Shown here piece by piece: positions 11,101 through 17,640 of a stretch of DNA of 64,000 nucleotides. Both the position numbers and the translations under genes were made by a program. This DNA comes from Streptosporangium pseudovulgare (GTDB taxonomy: Bacteria; Actinomycetota; Actinomycetes; Streptosporangiales; Streptosporangiaceae): contig NZ_BMQJ01000027.1 in assembly GCF_014648055.1 (NCBI RefSeq), positions 1 through 64,000 on the forward strand, in the 5' to 3' direction. How positions within the stretch are numbered: the stretch's first letter is position 1; every line of letters starts with the position of its first letter. Below the pieces are notes generated by a model. That model searched no databases, had not been told where the DNA came from, and saw only the letters and a list, made by a program, of their open reading frames with translations.

Positions 11101-11121
11101 CGGCTCACATCGGCTTTCCAT
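5155..11121 (-). CDS. Iterative type I polyketide synthase, 6-MSAS-like (KS-AT-TH/DH-KR-ACP)
   Basis: A single 1988-residue module. KS (about 6-430): active-site DTACSAS Cys177, His312, His352. AT (about 575-900): GHSVGE Ser664, and VAFH at 785-788, which predicts malonyl-CoA. Dehydratase-fold domain (about 950-1350): HPVRGTEVVP with His990, and LDAAFSVAS with Asp1244, followed by RLRMPAHV; this pairing closely resembles the thioester-hydrolase-type domain of 6-methylsalicylate synthases. KR (about 1610-1850): GGTGALG, Ser1756, Tyr1769, Asn1773. ACP (about 1905-1975): DSL with Ser1937. There is no thioesterase. It is longer than typical bacterial relatives (about 1750) because of acidic and Gly-rich linkers at 440-460, 720-743 and 1060-1170. 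ATG 11121 has GGAGA 6 nt upstream. Family knowledge gives malonyl-derived aromatic acids; the exact product is not predictable. Confidence 0.92.
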   Translation of the reverse strand: MESRCEPIAVIGMACRFASGIDTPDSLWRFLIERGDASGTVPEGRWSPYYRISPENSAVLRATTARGSFIPDIAGFDAEFFGISPREARLMDPQQRMTLEVAWEALEHAGIPPHSLAGSDTGVFTGVSADDYGRRLLSDLPRIEAWTGIGAAPCGVANRVSHALDLRGPSVAVDTACSASLVAIHQACQSLRLGEIPLALAGGVMLMAGPELSVVLDAAGAISPDGRSRAFDAAATGYGRGEGCGVVVLKLLRDAVADRDRVLALITGSAVLQDGRTPGIMAPSREAQEHLLRRAYRAAGVDPAGVGYVEAHGTGTRVGDPVEAGALAAVLGAGRPAGRPCLIGSLKPNIGHLEAASGVAGLIKTVLCLGHGLIPPTPTTAGPTPAIPWESSGLRLVTETTGWPDTGRPRRAGVSGFGYGGTIAHLVLQEAPPVPAPDPADGADDADDADGTDDADGTDDTVVRPYPLSGATDEALRANAARLADRLSEREDPPLAAVASTLARRRTHLARRAVVVAAGRAELVERLRSLAAGDPAAVTGHAAPEPGRPARVTGQAAPEYVRSGPHADAGPARHDPVWVFSGHGAQWAGMGADLLADEPAFAATLDRLEPVYREELGLSPADALRAADLGGTDRVQALTYALQAGLAAVWRSYGVRPGAVIGHSVGEIAAAVAAGVLTESDGARLACRRSRLLRRVAGAGAMVMVGLSPEETAALLAGDGADDGEGAGDGGGAGDEGGAGDGELCAAVWASPYSTVVAGDREAVGRAARRWRARGIAVREVASDVAFHSRHMDPLRADLAAAVKDLPAGPARVPLYTTALADPRDPAERDAAYWARNLRDPVRFAAAVGAAAEDGHRAFLEVSAHPVVSHSIGEVLAAAGVTGAVVTHSLRRGRPGRRALLGGLAVLHGGGVPVDWPALCPGDDLVDLPRYAWRHRSHWVGHPPAAAGGPGHDPDRHTLLGGRETVHGASPAYLWRTRLRHGNRPYPGEHPVRGTEVVPAAVLLNTLFAAAGEVFGGTPALAGVSLRVPLSPAVPREVQVVCQDGTLRLSSRLLRDPAGPPAGTDGLRPGMNGFPPGMGGSRFGVDEPGGRGEAADEWLTHTTAVVVPPGDEVPGPSSPPGRREARAGDGGRPGRPRVAAFGGLPDVTTRERPAPAADPAPEGPAGAGEPLDPGFVVDRLASVGVASMGLPWRIEELRRTGGTLTATVTVVPEEPRRTGDARTATVTTAPGETPYSPTWAGVLDAAFSVASVTLPGPARLRMPAHVGHAVLIGEPPSHAVIEVRPTGTDLAPGHGVDAASAADAGAAAVVGAVTGSGDGTGAGTGAVVDVEIIDGRGVPVARLLGLRFGEPDAGPRPGPHGDAEDAGGAGDPAGLVHEVAWHPLEVTDRGLPRTVLLAGADPALREALDACLSGAGSSLEIAADPDDLVRRAGRLSAADAVVLAPSLSPSASPYGLDPAAWSYGSGPVASPYGPGRSASCGLDPAEAAARHALLLTGAVRLLAATAPVGGPRLWCVTRGAREARDEAALAQTSLWGLGRVVAGEHPDLWGGLADLPAEPRRDDVATLARLLGGRWDEDVIGVDRGTATTTRLVPAAPAAPAGAASGVRCRADATYVVTGGTGALGLRVARRLAERGARRLVLVGRTPLPPRGRWDGDGHLAVAMIRSLEATGVTVRTIAADVADHDWMADLLAPDALGMPAVRGVVHAAGVVDDRLLRDLDGPAIRAAMRPKVAGALTLHDLYPPGSLDFLVLFSSAGQLLRLPGQGAYAAANAFLDGLARHRRCRGARDTVSVAWTSWHGLGMSVSSAVTDAELRVRGTAGITAGEALRAWDRAGPRAAGNLAVLRVLPGGARAGRPRVLAAIPDAAASDATGPAGAAADGSGAGTGAELSWRDLDGPELRAFLLAETGRAAAETLRAEPGALDPHRPLAELGVDSLLATLLRSRLQERLGLTLPATLLWNRPAISDIADYLAELRAADSSLPRSAT

Positions 11122-11246
11122 TGGTTCTCCAAGCTCGCGTTCGCTCGTTGGCGGGATCCGGCGGACACGCGAGAGCGGTCCCCGGCGCGGGCGCGCCGCG
11201 CCGGGGACCCGTCCCGGTCCGGTCAGAGCTTCACGCGCGGGCCGTT

Positions 11247-11819
11247 CTAGGCCTCGTCGCCCCAGATGTCACCGAAGAGCCAGTTGCCGGCGGCCTGGGG
11301 GTCGGGGCTGGTGTAGTACTCCTGCCACGCGGCCAGCAGCTCCTCCACCGAGAGCGTGCCGCTCTTGTTCGTGTCGAGCCTGTCGAAGGCGATCCTGCTG
11401 TTGGCCGGCGACGTGCCGAAGGCCCGCTGGAAGGCCGCGAACTCGTTGGGGCCGACCGTCCCGTCGTCATCCCGGTCGCAGATGCTCCACAGAGCCTCGG
11501 CCAGGGGGCGGAACCCCTCGTCGAACGCCTTGGAGTCACCGGCGAACGCGCCGATCATCCCGGTGCGCCACTCCAGGGGAGTGACCTTGCCGTCCTGGTT
11601 GGTGTCCATGCGGGCGGAGACGTGCTTCCAGAAGTTCTCGAAGCCGTCCAGCAGCGCCTGCGCCTTGGGGGAGTTGAAGGGCTCGCCCAGGTAGGCGATG
11701 ATCCGCGCGGCCAGGGCCAGGGCGTCGGCCGGTTCGAGGATGCCGTCGCCGTTCTGGTCGCCGTGCCCGAAGCAGATGTCGATCTTGCGGTTGAGGAGCT
11801 GGTTGCCGTTCAGTTCCAT
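11247..11819 (-). CDS. Four-EF-hand calcium-binding protein (calerythrin/CabC-like)
   Basis: A 190-residue acidic cytosolic protein. Four 12-residue EF-hand loops are visible: DQNGDGILEPAD (21-32), DTNQDGKVTPLE (72-83), DRDDDGTVGPNE (115-126) and DTNKSGTLSVEE (149-160). The fourth has Ser at the position usually Asp/Asn, the second ends with Glu as expected; the first ends in Asp. Layout and length match the sarcoplasmic-type Ca-binding proteins known from actinomycetes. ATG 11819 is preceded by AAGGAG, which decides the start over longer in-frame extensions. It is 125 nt upstream of the PKS on the same strand, so it may be the first gene of that operon, either buffering calcium or acting as a regulator; the link to the PKS is inference. 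Confidence 0.9.
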   Translation of the reverse strand: MELNGNQLLNRKIDICFGHGDQNGDGILEPADALALAARIIAYLGEPFNSPKAQALLDGFENFWKHVSARMDTNQDGKVTPLEWRTGMIGAFAGDSKAFDEGFRPLAEALWSICDRDDDGTVGPNEFAAFQRAFGTSPANSRIAFDRLDTNKSGTLSVEELLAAWQEYYTSPDPQAAGNWLFGDIWGDEA

Positions 11820-12021
11820 CGGTCTCTCCTTCTTTTCTGGGCACCCCCTGCCCCAGGTGATTGCTCTGACATTCTTGTGCGGCCCGGGCGTCATTTCTTC
11901 ATCCGCACGGGAGGGGAATTCTGGCCGTTCGGCCATGGAAAATGGGCGCGGAGGAGTATTGCGGAACGGCGGCGGATATGTCGCTCGGGGACGTTCCCAA
12001 TTACTTTTCTGACCTATTTCG

Positions 12022-12066
12022 TATATAGCATTTAAGGTGCTTAGGGTGAATAGGGTCAATAAGGTA
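12022..12066 (-). promoter_or_regulatory. Probable promoter of the EF-hand/PKS operon with 9-bp repeats
   Basis: Read on the minus strand, TTGACCCTA, TTCACCCTA and the degenerate AGCACCTTA follow each other as 9-bp direct repeats, and TTCACC is followed after 17 nt by TATATA (12022-12027), a plausible -35/-10 pair. Repeats overlapping the -35 are what an activator site of a cluster regulator would look like, but no regulator gene is in the cluster. Assignment is by sequence pattern only. Confidence 0.45.
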
Positions 12067-12154
12067 TATGTCGCCCGACAGATCGCCGTAGCGGCCCGCC
12101 CGCGCCACGGAGAGCCGCCCGCGCCGTGACAGCCCGCTCGTGCCATGCCCGGCC

Positions 12155-12219
12155 GTCGTGCCGACCCGCCGTGCCGACCTGTCGTGCCGACCTGTCGTGC
12201 TGACCCGCCGTACCGGGCC
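12155..12219. repeat. 13-bp tandem repeat, five copies
   Basis: Five successive units of the form GTCGTGCCGACCT (variants GCCGTGCCGACCT, GTCGTGCTGACCC, GCCGTACCGGGCC) lie upstream of the kinase gene. No coding role is evident. Confidence 0.8.
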
Positions 12220-12412
12220 ACCGGGATGGTGATCATCGGGCCCATCGGAGCCGTGCTGGACATCGCGCCTCGGATGTATCCGTCAAAGACCGTTATGGCC
12301 GTCGAACACCGCCATGGCGGGTGAAGCCCGCCTCAGTGGAAAGACTGATTTCTCCCACCACGGGATTTACGATTCGTACGTTCGCCGGTCGACGGAAAGG
12401 TGTCGGAGGCAG

Positions 12413-14038
12413 ATGTCGGATCTCCACCCCCTGGAACCGGGTGATCCCACAATGCTCGGCCCCTACCGCGTCGTCGGAAGGATCGGCGAAGGCGGGCAGG
12501 GCGCCGTCTACCTCGCGGAACTCGCGGAACTCGCGGACACGGGTCCCGGTCTCCGCGTGGCGGTCAAGCTCTACCACGCCCGGATCGGCGGGGAACCCGC
12601 CGCGCACGACGACCTCATGCGCGAGGCGGAGATCGCCAAGCGGGTCGCCCGGTTCTGCACGGCGCAGGTCCTGGACTTCGGCCTGTACGGCATGCGCCCC
12701 TACCTCGTCAGTGAGTACGTCCCGGGCCCCTCGCTGCAGCGCGTGGTCACCACCGAGGGACCGCGCTCGGGCGGCGCCCTCGAACGCCTCGCCGTCGGCA
12801 CGGCCACCGCGCTGGTCGCCCTGCACGACGCGGGCGTCGTCCACCGGGATCTCAAGCCGCAGAACGTGCTCCTCGGCCCGGACGGCCCGCGGGTCATCGA
12901 CTTCGGCATCGCCCGATCCCTCGCCGCGACCGGCACGGTGACCAGCGGGATCGTGGGCACGCCCGCCTACATGGCGCCCGAGCAGCTCAACGCGGACGAG
13001 CCCGGCCTCCCCCTGGACGTGTTCGCCTGGGCCTCCACCATGGTCTTCGCCGCCACGGGCCGCCCGCCGTTCGGCAACGACTCCATCCCCGCGATCATCA
13101 ACCGGATCCTGAACGAGGAACCCGTCCTGGACGGGATCGAGCCGCCCCTGCTCGATCTGATCCGCGAATGCCTCATCAAGGACCCGGCGCGGCGGCCGAC
13201 GGCCCAGCAGATCCTCGGCCGTCTCGTGGGCGGAGGACACGGAGCGGCCGCCGGCGGCCATCCGCCCCCGGGTGGGCCGGCCCCGGTGCGACCGCCGGGC
13301 GGCGCGACCGCGTCCGGCGGGACGGCGGGCACGCGGCCTCCGGCCACGCCGGGAAGGCGCCGCGTGCCGCTGATGACCGCCGTCGCCGTCGCCGCGATGG
13401 CCGTCGCCGGGACCGCGGGCGTCATGCTGCTGCCCGGCGGAGACCCGACGGGGACGGACGCCGGCGTGTCCCGGACCTCGCAGGCCAGGGCCGCGGGGAT
13501 CACGCCGGAGGCGCCCACCGGCCTCGATACGACCTCTCCCGCCGGGAAGCCCCACCTCACGGCGACCCCCGCGGCCGCTACCCCGGAGACCTCCCCGCCG
13601 ACCGCGCCGACCTCGCCGTCCCCGGCGACGCGCGGTCCCCGGCCCCGGGTGAGCGGGCATCCCACGGCCACCCGCACGCCGGACGACCGGGTCCGGCCGC
13701 GGCCACCCGAGACCACCACCGCCCTCCCCTCCCCGCCGAGATCACCGAAGCCGCCGAAGCCGTCGAACACGTCGAAGCCGTCGCCGTCCCGGTCGCCCCA
13801 GGCCCGGGTCGCGGAACTCGGCCCCGGCCACTTCACGCAGTACTGCGTCACGCTGGGCTGGGAATGGGTGGAGTACCGGGAGACTCCCCGCCCGGGCGCC
13901 TACTGCGTCAAACGGAAGGGCGAGACCATGTACCTGGCCGGTGGCCGCCTCGACGACGGCTGCCGGTGGCGGTACCGGGAGCCGCGCGCGTTCCACCGGT
14001 TCAAGAACAAGTCCAACTACTGCTACATCCTCAGGTGA
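12413..14038 (+). CDS. Membrane-anchored Ser/Thr protein kinase (Hanks type)
   Basis: A 541-residue kinase. The N-terminal catalytic domain (about 16-270) has the G-loop GRIGEGGQGAVY (22-33), Lys52, HRDLKPQN with Asp146, DFG (163-165) and APE (188-190), so all catalytic residues are present. A Pro/Gly/Ala linker leads to one membrane helix (about 319-340, AVAVAAMAVAGTAGVMLL), then a Thr/Pro-rich wall-spanning stretch and a small extracellular C-terminal domain with four Cys and many aromatic residues ending YCYILR. There are no PASTA repeats. ATG 12413 with GGAGG is chosen over an upstream in-frame ATG at 12314. It is divergent from the PKS operon and shares the 593-bp control region; a role in regulating that operon is possible but unproven. 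Confidence 0.92.
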   Translation: MSDLHPLEPGDPTMLGPYRVVGRIGEGGQGAVYLAELAELADTGPGLRVAVKLYHARIGGEPAAHDDLMREAEIAKRVARFCTAQVLDFGLYGMRPYLVSEYVPGPSLQRVVTTEGPRSGGALERLAVGTATALVALHDAGVVHRDLKPQNVLLGPDGPRVIDFGIARSLAATGTVTSGIVGTPAYMAPEQLNADEPGLPLDVFAWASTMVFAATGRPPFGNDSIPAIINRILNEEPVLDGIEPPLLDLIRECLIKDPARRPTAQQILGRLVGGGHGAAAGGHPPPGGPAPVRPPGGATASGGTAGTRPPATPGRRRVPLMTAVAVAAMAVAGTAGVMLLPGGDPTGTDAGVSRTSQARAAGITPEAPTGLDTTSPAGKPHLTATPAAATPETSPPTAPTSPSPATRGPRPRVSGHPTATRTPDDRVRPRPPETTTALPSPPRSPKPPKPSNTSKPSPSRSPQARVAELGPGHFTQYCVTLGWEWVEYRETPRPGAYCVKRKGETMYLAGGRLDDGCRWRYREPRAFHRFKNKSNYCYILR

Positions 14039-14093
14039 GATCCCGGGCGACCGGATGGGGGAACCGGCCGTGCCCGGTGCGCCGCTCAGCCGT

Positions 14094-14876
14094 TCACCGG
14101 GGATGGGTGGGCGGTCCCGGAACGGGGGCGGGGATCGCCGGGAGGTCGAACTCGACGCAGACCCGGAGCGCCTCCTCCGGGGGGCGGCGGCTCAGCCGTA
14201 CGAGCAGGCGGGGGATCCGCAGCCCGAGCCGGTCGAGGGCCTCCACCAGGGGCGTGACGTCCCAGCGGCCGTGGTCCGGCTGCTCGCGCAGGAACCGCGC
14301 GAGCAGGTTGTCGAACTCGCGCCGCAGCCTCTCGTCCCCGCGGACGTAGCGGAGCGCGGTCCCCCGGGCCCTCTCCGGCACGCACCCGGGGACGGAGCCG
14401 GGCTCGGCCTCGTGGACCCGCACGCCGACCTCCGGCGGGACCCGCAGGAAGGCGGTCACGGTGCTGTGGTCCAGGGCGTTGGCCAAGGACTCCCGCAACC
14501 CGTGCGGGATGTCGGGGACCTCCACCACCAGCTCGACCCGGCTGGCGTGCTCCGGGCGGACGTCCAGGTCGTAGCGGGCCGTCACCGAGACGCCGGCGGG
14601 CAGCTGGCAGCGGTGGAGGTAGCGTTCGGCGCACTGGGCGACGGAGGCGGCGAGGCTCCCGACGAACAGTTCCACGGGGGTGGGGCCCGTGTCGCTGCCG
14701 CGGAAGTCGCTGGTCTGGTCGACGCGGACCACGTGGCGGCGGGCCGCCAGGTCGAAACGGTCCCCGCCCCGCCAGGAGAGCCTCACCACGCCGTTCCTGT
14801 CGTGTTCCACGAGTGGCTCCAAGTGTGCGATCCCCGCGCCCCGACGGTTCACGGGTTTTCCCCTGCCTTCGTTCAC
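14094..14876 (-). CDS. OsmC-family protein with an unusual C-terminal extension
   Basis: A 260-residue protein. The first ~150 residues are an OsmC/Ohr fold: RGSDTGPTPVELFVGSLAASVAQCAERYL carries the N-terminal part and the first resolving/peroxidatic-type Cys, but the second conserved Cys of peroxidase-active OsmC is not obvious. Residues about 150-260 form an Arg/Leu-rich extension (FDNLLARFLREQPDHGRW, LVEALDRLGLRIPRLLVRL) that OsmC proteins (about 140-180 aa) lack. Position 14876 is a GTG; a second GTG at 14852 has a better upstream GGGGAA and may be the true start. It is convergent with the kinase gene. Detoxification of organic hydroperoxides is the family role, but activity here is uncertain. 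Confidence 0.78.
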   Translation of the reverse strand: MNEGRGKPVNRRGAGIAHLEPLVEHDRNGVVRLSWRGGDRFDLAARRHVVRVDQTSDFRGSDTGPTPVELFVGSLAASVAQCAERYLHRCQLPAGVSVTARYDLDVRPEHASRVELVVEVPDIPHGLRESLANALDHSTVTAFLRVPPEVGVRVHEAEPGSVPGCVPERARGTALRYVRGDERLRREFDNLLARFLREQPDHGRWDVTPLVEALDRLGLRIPRLLVRLSRRPPEEALRVCVEFDLPAIPAPVPGPPTHPR

Positions 14877-15006
14877 CGTGCGACGGCGGGACCCGCGCGC
14901 ACCAGGGACCTAAGCCCCGCTCTCCCGGGCCCGAGGTCCAGACCCGCCCTGACCGGGTAGGAACCGTTCATCCGGCCGGGCCGGCCGGACGGATGGAGGA
15001 TCGGCC

Positions 15007-16341
15007 GTGTGCGAGGTGCTGCTACGCCGCCCCCGGGCCGCCGTCCGCGCGATCCGCCTGACCGCGGAGCGGACGCCGCCGCACCGTGACCGCCACCTCG
15101 ACCTGCTGCGCGCCGTCGCGATCACCGCGGTGGTGCTCGGCCACTGGCTGGCCGTCGTGGTGACCTACCACGGCGGGTTCGGCGGCGACACCGTCCTCGC
15201 GGTCCTGCCCTGGGCCCGCCCGCTGACCTGGGCGTTCCAGGTCATGCCGGTGTTCTTCCTGGTGGGAGGCTTCGTGAACGCCGCCTCCCTCGACTCCCAC
15301 CGGCGGCGGGGCGGCACCGCCACGGGCTGGTTCCTCGGCCGCACCGACCGGCTGATCCGCCCCACCACGGCGCTCCTCCTCACGCTGAGCGCCGCGGCGC
15401 TCCTCGCCCTCCTCCTCGGGGCCGGCGAGGGGACGGTCGCCACGGCCGTGTGGCTCGCCGTCATGCCGCTGTGGTTCCTGGTCGCCTATCTCGCGGTCGT
15501 CCTCCTGACGCCGGTGATGCTCGCGCTGCACCGCCGGGCGGGCCTCGCCGTGCCGGTCGTGCTCGCCGCGCTGGTCGGGCTGGGCGACGCCGTCCGCATC
15601 CGGTCCGGCCCGCCCCTCCTCGGCCAGGCCGGCTTCCTCTTCGCCTGGCTGGCGATCCACCAGCTCGGCATCGCCTGGCGGGAGGGGGCGCTGCCGGCCC
15701 GCCGTACGGTGGCCCTGCCGATGGCGGCCGGGGGGATCGCGGCCCTGGTGCTGCTCACCGTGGCCGGGCCGTACCCGGTCAGCATGGTGGCGGTCCCCGG
15801 CGAGCGGCTGCAGAACACCTCCCCGCCGACCCTCGCCCTGCTGGCCCTGGCGACCGCGCAGACCGGGCTCGCCCTGCTCCTGCACGACCCCGCCGACCGC
15901 TGGCTCCGGCGCGCCCGCCCGTGGACGGTCGTGGTGGGCGTCAACTCCGTGATCATGACCGTCTTCCTCTGGCACCTGACCGCCGTCGTGGTCGCGGCCG
16001 TCGCGCTCTACCCCACGGGCCTGCTGCCGCAGCCGCCCGTGGGGTCGGTGCCGTGGCTGCTGCTCCGCCTGCCCTGGCTCGCCTGCCTGCTCGTGGTCCT
16101 GACGGTCCTCGTCGCGGTGTTCGGCCGGATCGAGCGGCGCGCCGGGCCGGTCCCCGGCGTGGACGGGCCCGCGAGCGGGGTCCCGCGCGCGGTCGCGGCG
16201 GTCGCCGGCGCGGCGCTGGCCGCCGGGGGGCTGCTGGGCGCCGCCGTGACGCTCCCGGCCCGCCTGCCCGTCCCGATGCTCCTGGCCTATCTCGCCGGGG
16301 CGGGCCTGCTCCGGTTCCTCCGGAGACGTCCGGGATCATGA
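15007..16341 (+). CDS. Membrane acyltransferase, acyltransferase-3 family
   Basis: A 444-residue polytopic protein. It starts with RHLDLLRAVAITAVVLGHWLAVV, the family signature (Arg-x-x-x-Leu-Asp-x-x-Arg followed by the membrane His), then MPVFFLVGGFVNAASL and about ten hydrophobic segments up to the C-terminal LAYLAGAGLLRFL. Such proteins O-acylate sugars or lipids at the cytoplasmic membrane. GTG 15007 has GGAGG about 8 nt upstream. The stop overlaps the CapA-like gene (ATGA), so both are probably one operon acting on a surface polymer or lipid. The acyl acceptor is unknown. Confidence 0.87.
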   Translation: MCEVLLRRPRAAVRAIRLTAERTPPHRDRHLDLLRAVAITAVVLGHWLAVVVTYHGGFGGDTVLAVLPWARPLTWAFQVMPVFFLVGGFVNAASLDSHRRRGGTATGWFLGRTDRLIRPTTALLLTLSAAALLALLLGAGEGTVATAVWLAVMPLWFLVAYLAVVLLTPVMLALHRRAGLAVPVVLAALVGLGDAVRIRSGPPLLGQAGFLFAWLAIHQLGIAWREGALPARRTVALPMAAGGIAALVLLTVAGPYPVSMVAVPGERLQNTSPPTLALLALATAQTGLALLLHDPADRWLRRARPWTVVVGVNSVIMTVFLWHLTAVVVAAVALYPTGLLPQPPVGSVPWLLLRLPWLACLLVVLTVLVAVFGRIERRAGPVPGVDGPASGVPRAVAAVAGAALAAGGLLGAAVTLPARLPVPMLLAYLAGAGLLRFLRRRPGS

Positions 16342-17477
16342 GCCGGTCCGCGGACACGACCACCGGCCGGATACGGCTGTTCCTCGGCGGGGACGTCATG
16401 CTCGGCCGCGGCGTCGACCAGATCCTGCCGCACCCGGGCGACCCGGAACTGCGGGAGCCGCACATGCGGAGCGCGCTGTCCTACGTCGAGCTGGCGGAGG
16501 CGGTGGGCGGCCCGGTTCCCCGCCCGTGCGGCTTCTCCCTGCCCTGGGGCGACGCACTGCCGATGATCGATGACTTCGGGCCCGACGCGCGGGTGGTGAA
16601 CCTGGAGACGAGCGTCACGCGAAGCGACGACTTCGCCCCGGGAAAGGCCGTGCACTACCGGATGAACCCGGCCAACCTTCCGTGCCTGGCCGCGGTCCGG
16701 CCCGACGTCTGCGCGCTGGCGAACAACCACGTGCTGGACTTCGGCCGGCGGGGGCTCGCCGAGACGCTGGACGCGCTGGCCGCCGCGGGACTGCGGTCGG
16801 CGGGGGCGGGACGGGACGCGGAGGAGGCGCGGCGGCCCGCCGCCGTCCCCCTGCGCGGCGGCGGGCGGGTGCTGGTCCTGTCGTTCGGGATGGAGTCCAG
16901 CGGCATCCCGCCGGACTGGGCGGCGACCGCGGACCGCGCGGGGGTGGATCTCGTGGACCTCGCCGCCGGCACGCCGGACGCCGAGGCGGCGCGGATCACC
17001 GATCGGGTACGGCGGATCCTGCGGCCGGGGGACGTCGTGGTCGCCTCCGTCCACTGGGGGTCCAACTGGGGTTACGACATCCCGCCCGGCCTGGTGCGTT
17101 TCGCGCACGCGCTCGTCGACGGCGGCGTCGACGTCGTGCACGGCCACTCCTCGCACCACCCGCGTCCCGTCGAGGTGTACCGGGACCGGCTCGTCCTGTA
17201 CGGCTGCGGCGACCTCATCGACGACTACGAGGGCATCGCGGGTTACGAGGAGTACCGGGACGAGCTGCGGCTGCTGTACCTCGTGTCGCTGGAGGCGGCC
17301 ACCGGGAGGCTGGCCGGGCTGCGGATGACGCCGGTGCGGACCCGCCGGATGCGGCTCCACCGCGCGCCGGACGAGGACGCGGCGTGGCTGCGGGCGGTTC
17401 TCGACCGGGTCAGCCGTCCCTTCGGGACGCGGATCGGCCTCGGCCCCGAAGGCACGCTCGTGGCGGGGTGGACGTGA
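16338..17477 (+). CDS. CapA/PgsA-type metallophosphatase-fold protein
   Basis: A 379-residue protein of the CapA family (poly-gamma-glutamate capsule synthesis, calcineurin-like fold). Seen: FLGGDVMLGRGVDQ (metal-binding Asp), VVNLETSVT, LANNHVLDFG, SVHWGSNWGY, HGHSSHHPRPVEVY and YGCGDLIDDYEG, in the canonical order. No signal peptide or membrane helix is evident, so it may be cytosolic or act with the upstream acyltransferase, with which it overlaps by 4 nt. Substrate not predictable; many actinobacterial CapA-like proteins are unrelated to capsule. Confidence 0.88.
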   Translation: MSRSADTTTGRIRLFLGGDVMLGRGVDQILPHPGDPELREPHMRSALSYVELAEAVGGPVPRPCGFSLPWGDALPMIDDFGPDARVVNLETSVTRSDDFAPGKAVHYRMNPANLPCLAAVRPDVCALANNHVLDFGRRGLAETLDALAAAGLRSAGAGRDAEEARRPAAVPLRGGGRVLVLSFGMESSGIPPDWAATADRAGVDLVDLAAGTPDAEAARITDRVRRILRPGDVVVASVHWGSNWGYDIPPGLVRFAHALVDGGVDVVHGHSSHHPRPVEVYRDRLVLYGCGDLIDDYEGIAGYEEYRDELRLLYLVSLEAATGRLAGLRMTPVRTRRMRLHRAPDEDAAWLRAVLDRVSRPFGTRIGLGPEGTLVAGWT

Positions 17478-17572
17478 GCCGGGCGGCACGTCACCGCGGA
17501 CGGCGGGCCTGCCGCCGCCCACCGGGTCGTACGTGTCGCGCCAGGCCGTACGCGCCGGGCCGGGGGCCGGTG

Positions 17573-17640
17573 CCGGGCCGTGCGTCAGCGTGCCGGGCCA
17601 GGCCGGGCCGTACGCGCCGGGCCGTGCGTCAGCGTGCCGG
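17573..17640. repeat. 44-bp-period direct repeat between CapA and sirtuin genes
   Basis: The segment GCCGTGCGTCAGCGTGCCGG occurs twice with a 44-bp period; the second copy includes the stop codon of the minus-strand sirtuin gene. The rest of 17478-17628 is GC-rich convergent spacer with no gene. Confidence 0.75.

Larger units (their letters stand above)
11820..12412. other. 593-bp divergent intergenic region between the PKS operon and the kinase gene
   Basis: No gene is seen. The middle (about 11990-12075) is strikingly AT-rich for this genome and holds the probable promoter of the EF-hand/PKS operon; 12155-12219 is a 13-bp tandem repeat; 12280-12412 leads into the kinase gene with GGAGG 6 nt before ATG 12413. 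Confidence 0.7.

Noticed and set aside
5155..11121. Modular assembly-line PKS module
   Set aside because: It is a single free-standing module with 6-MSAS-like signatures and no docking domains or neighbouring modules.
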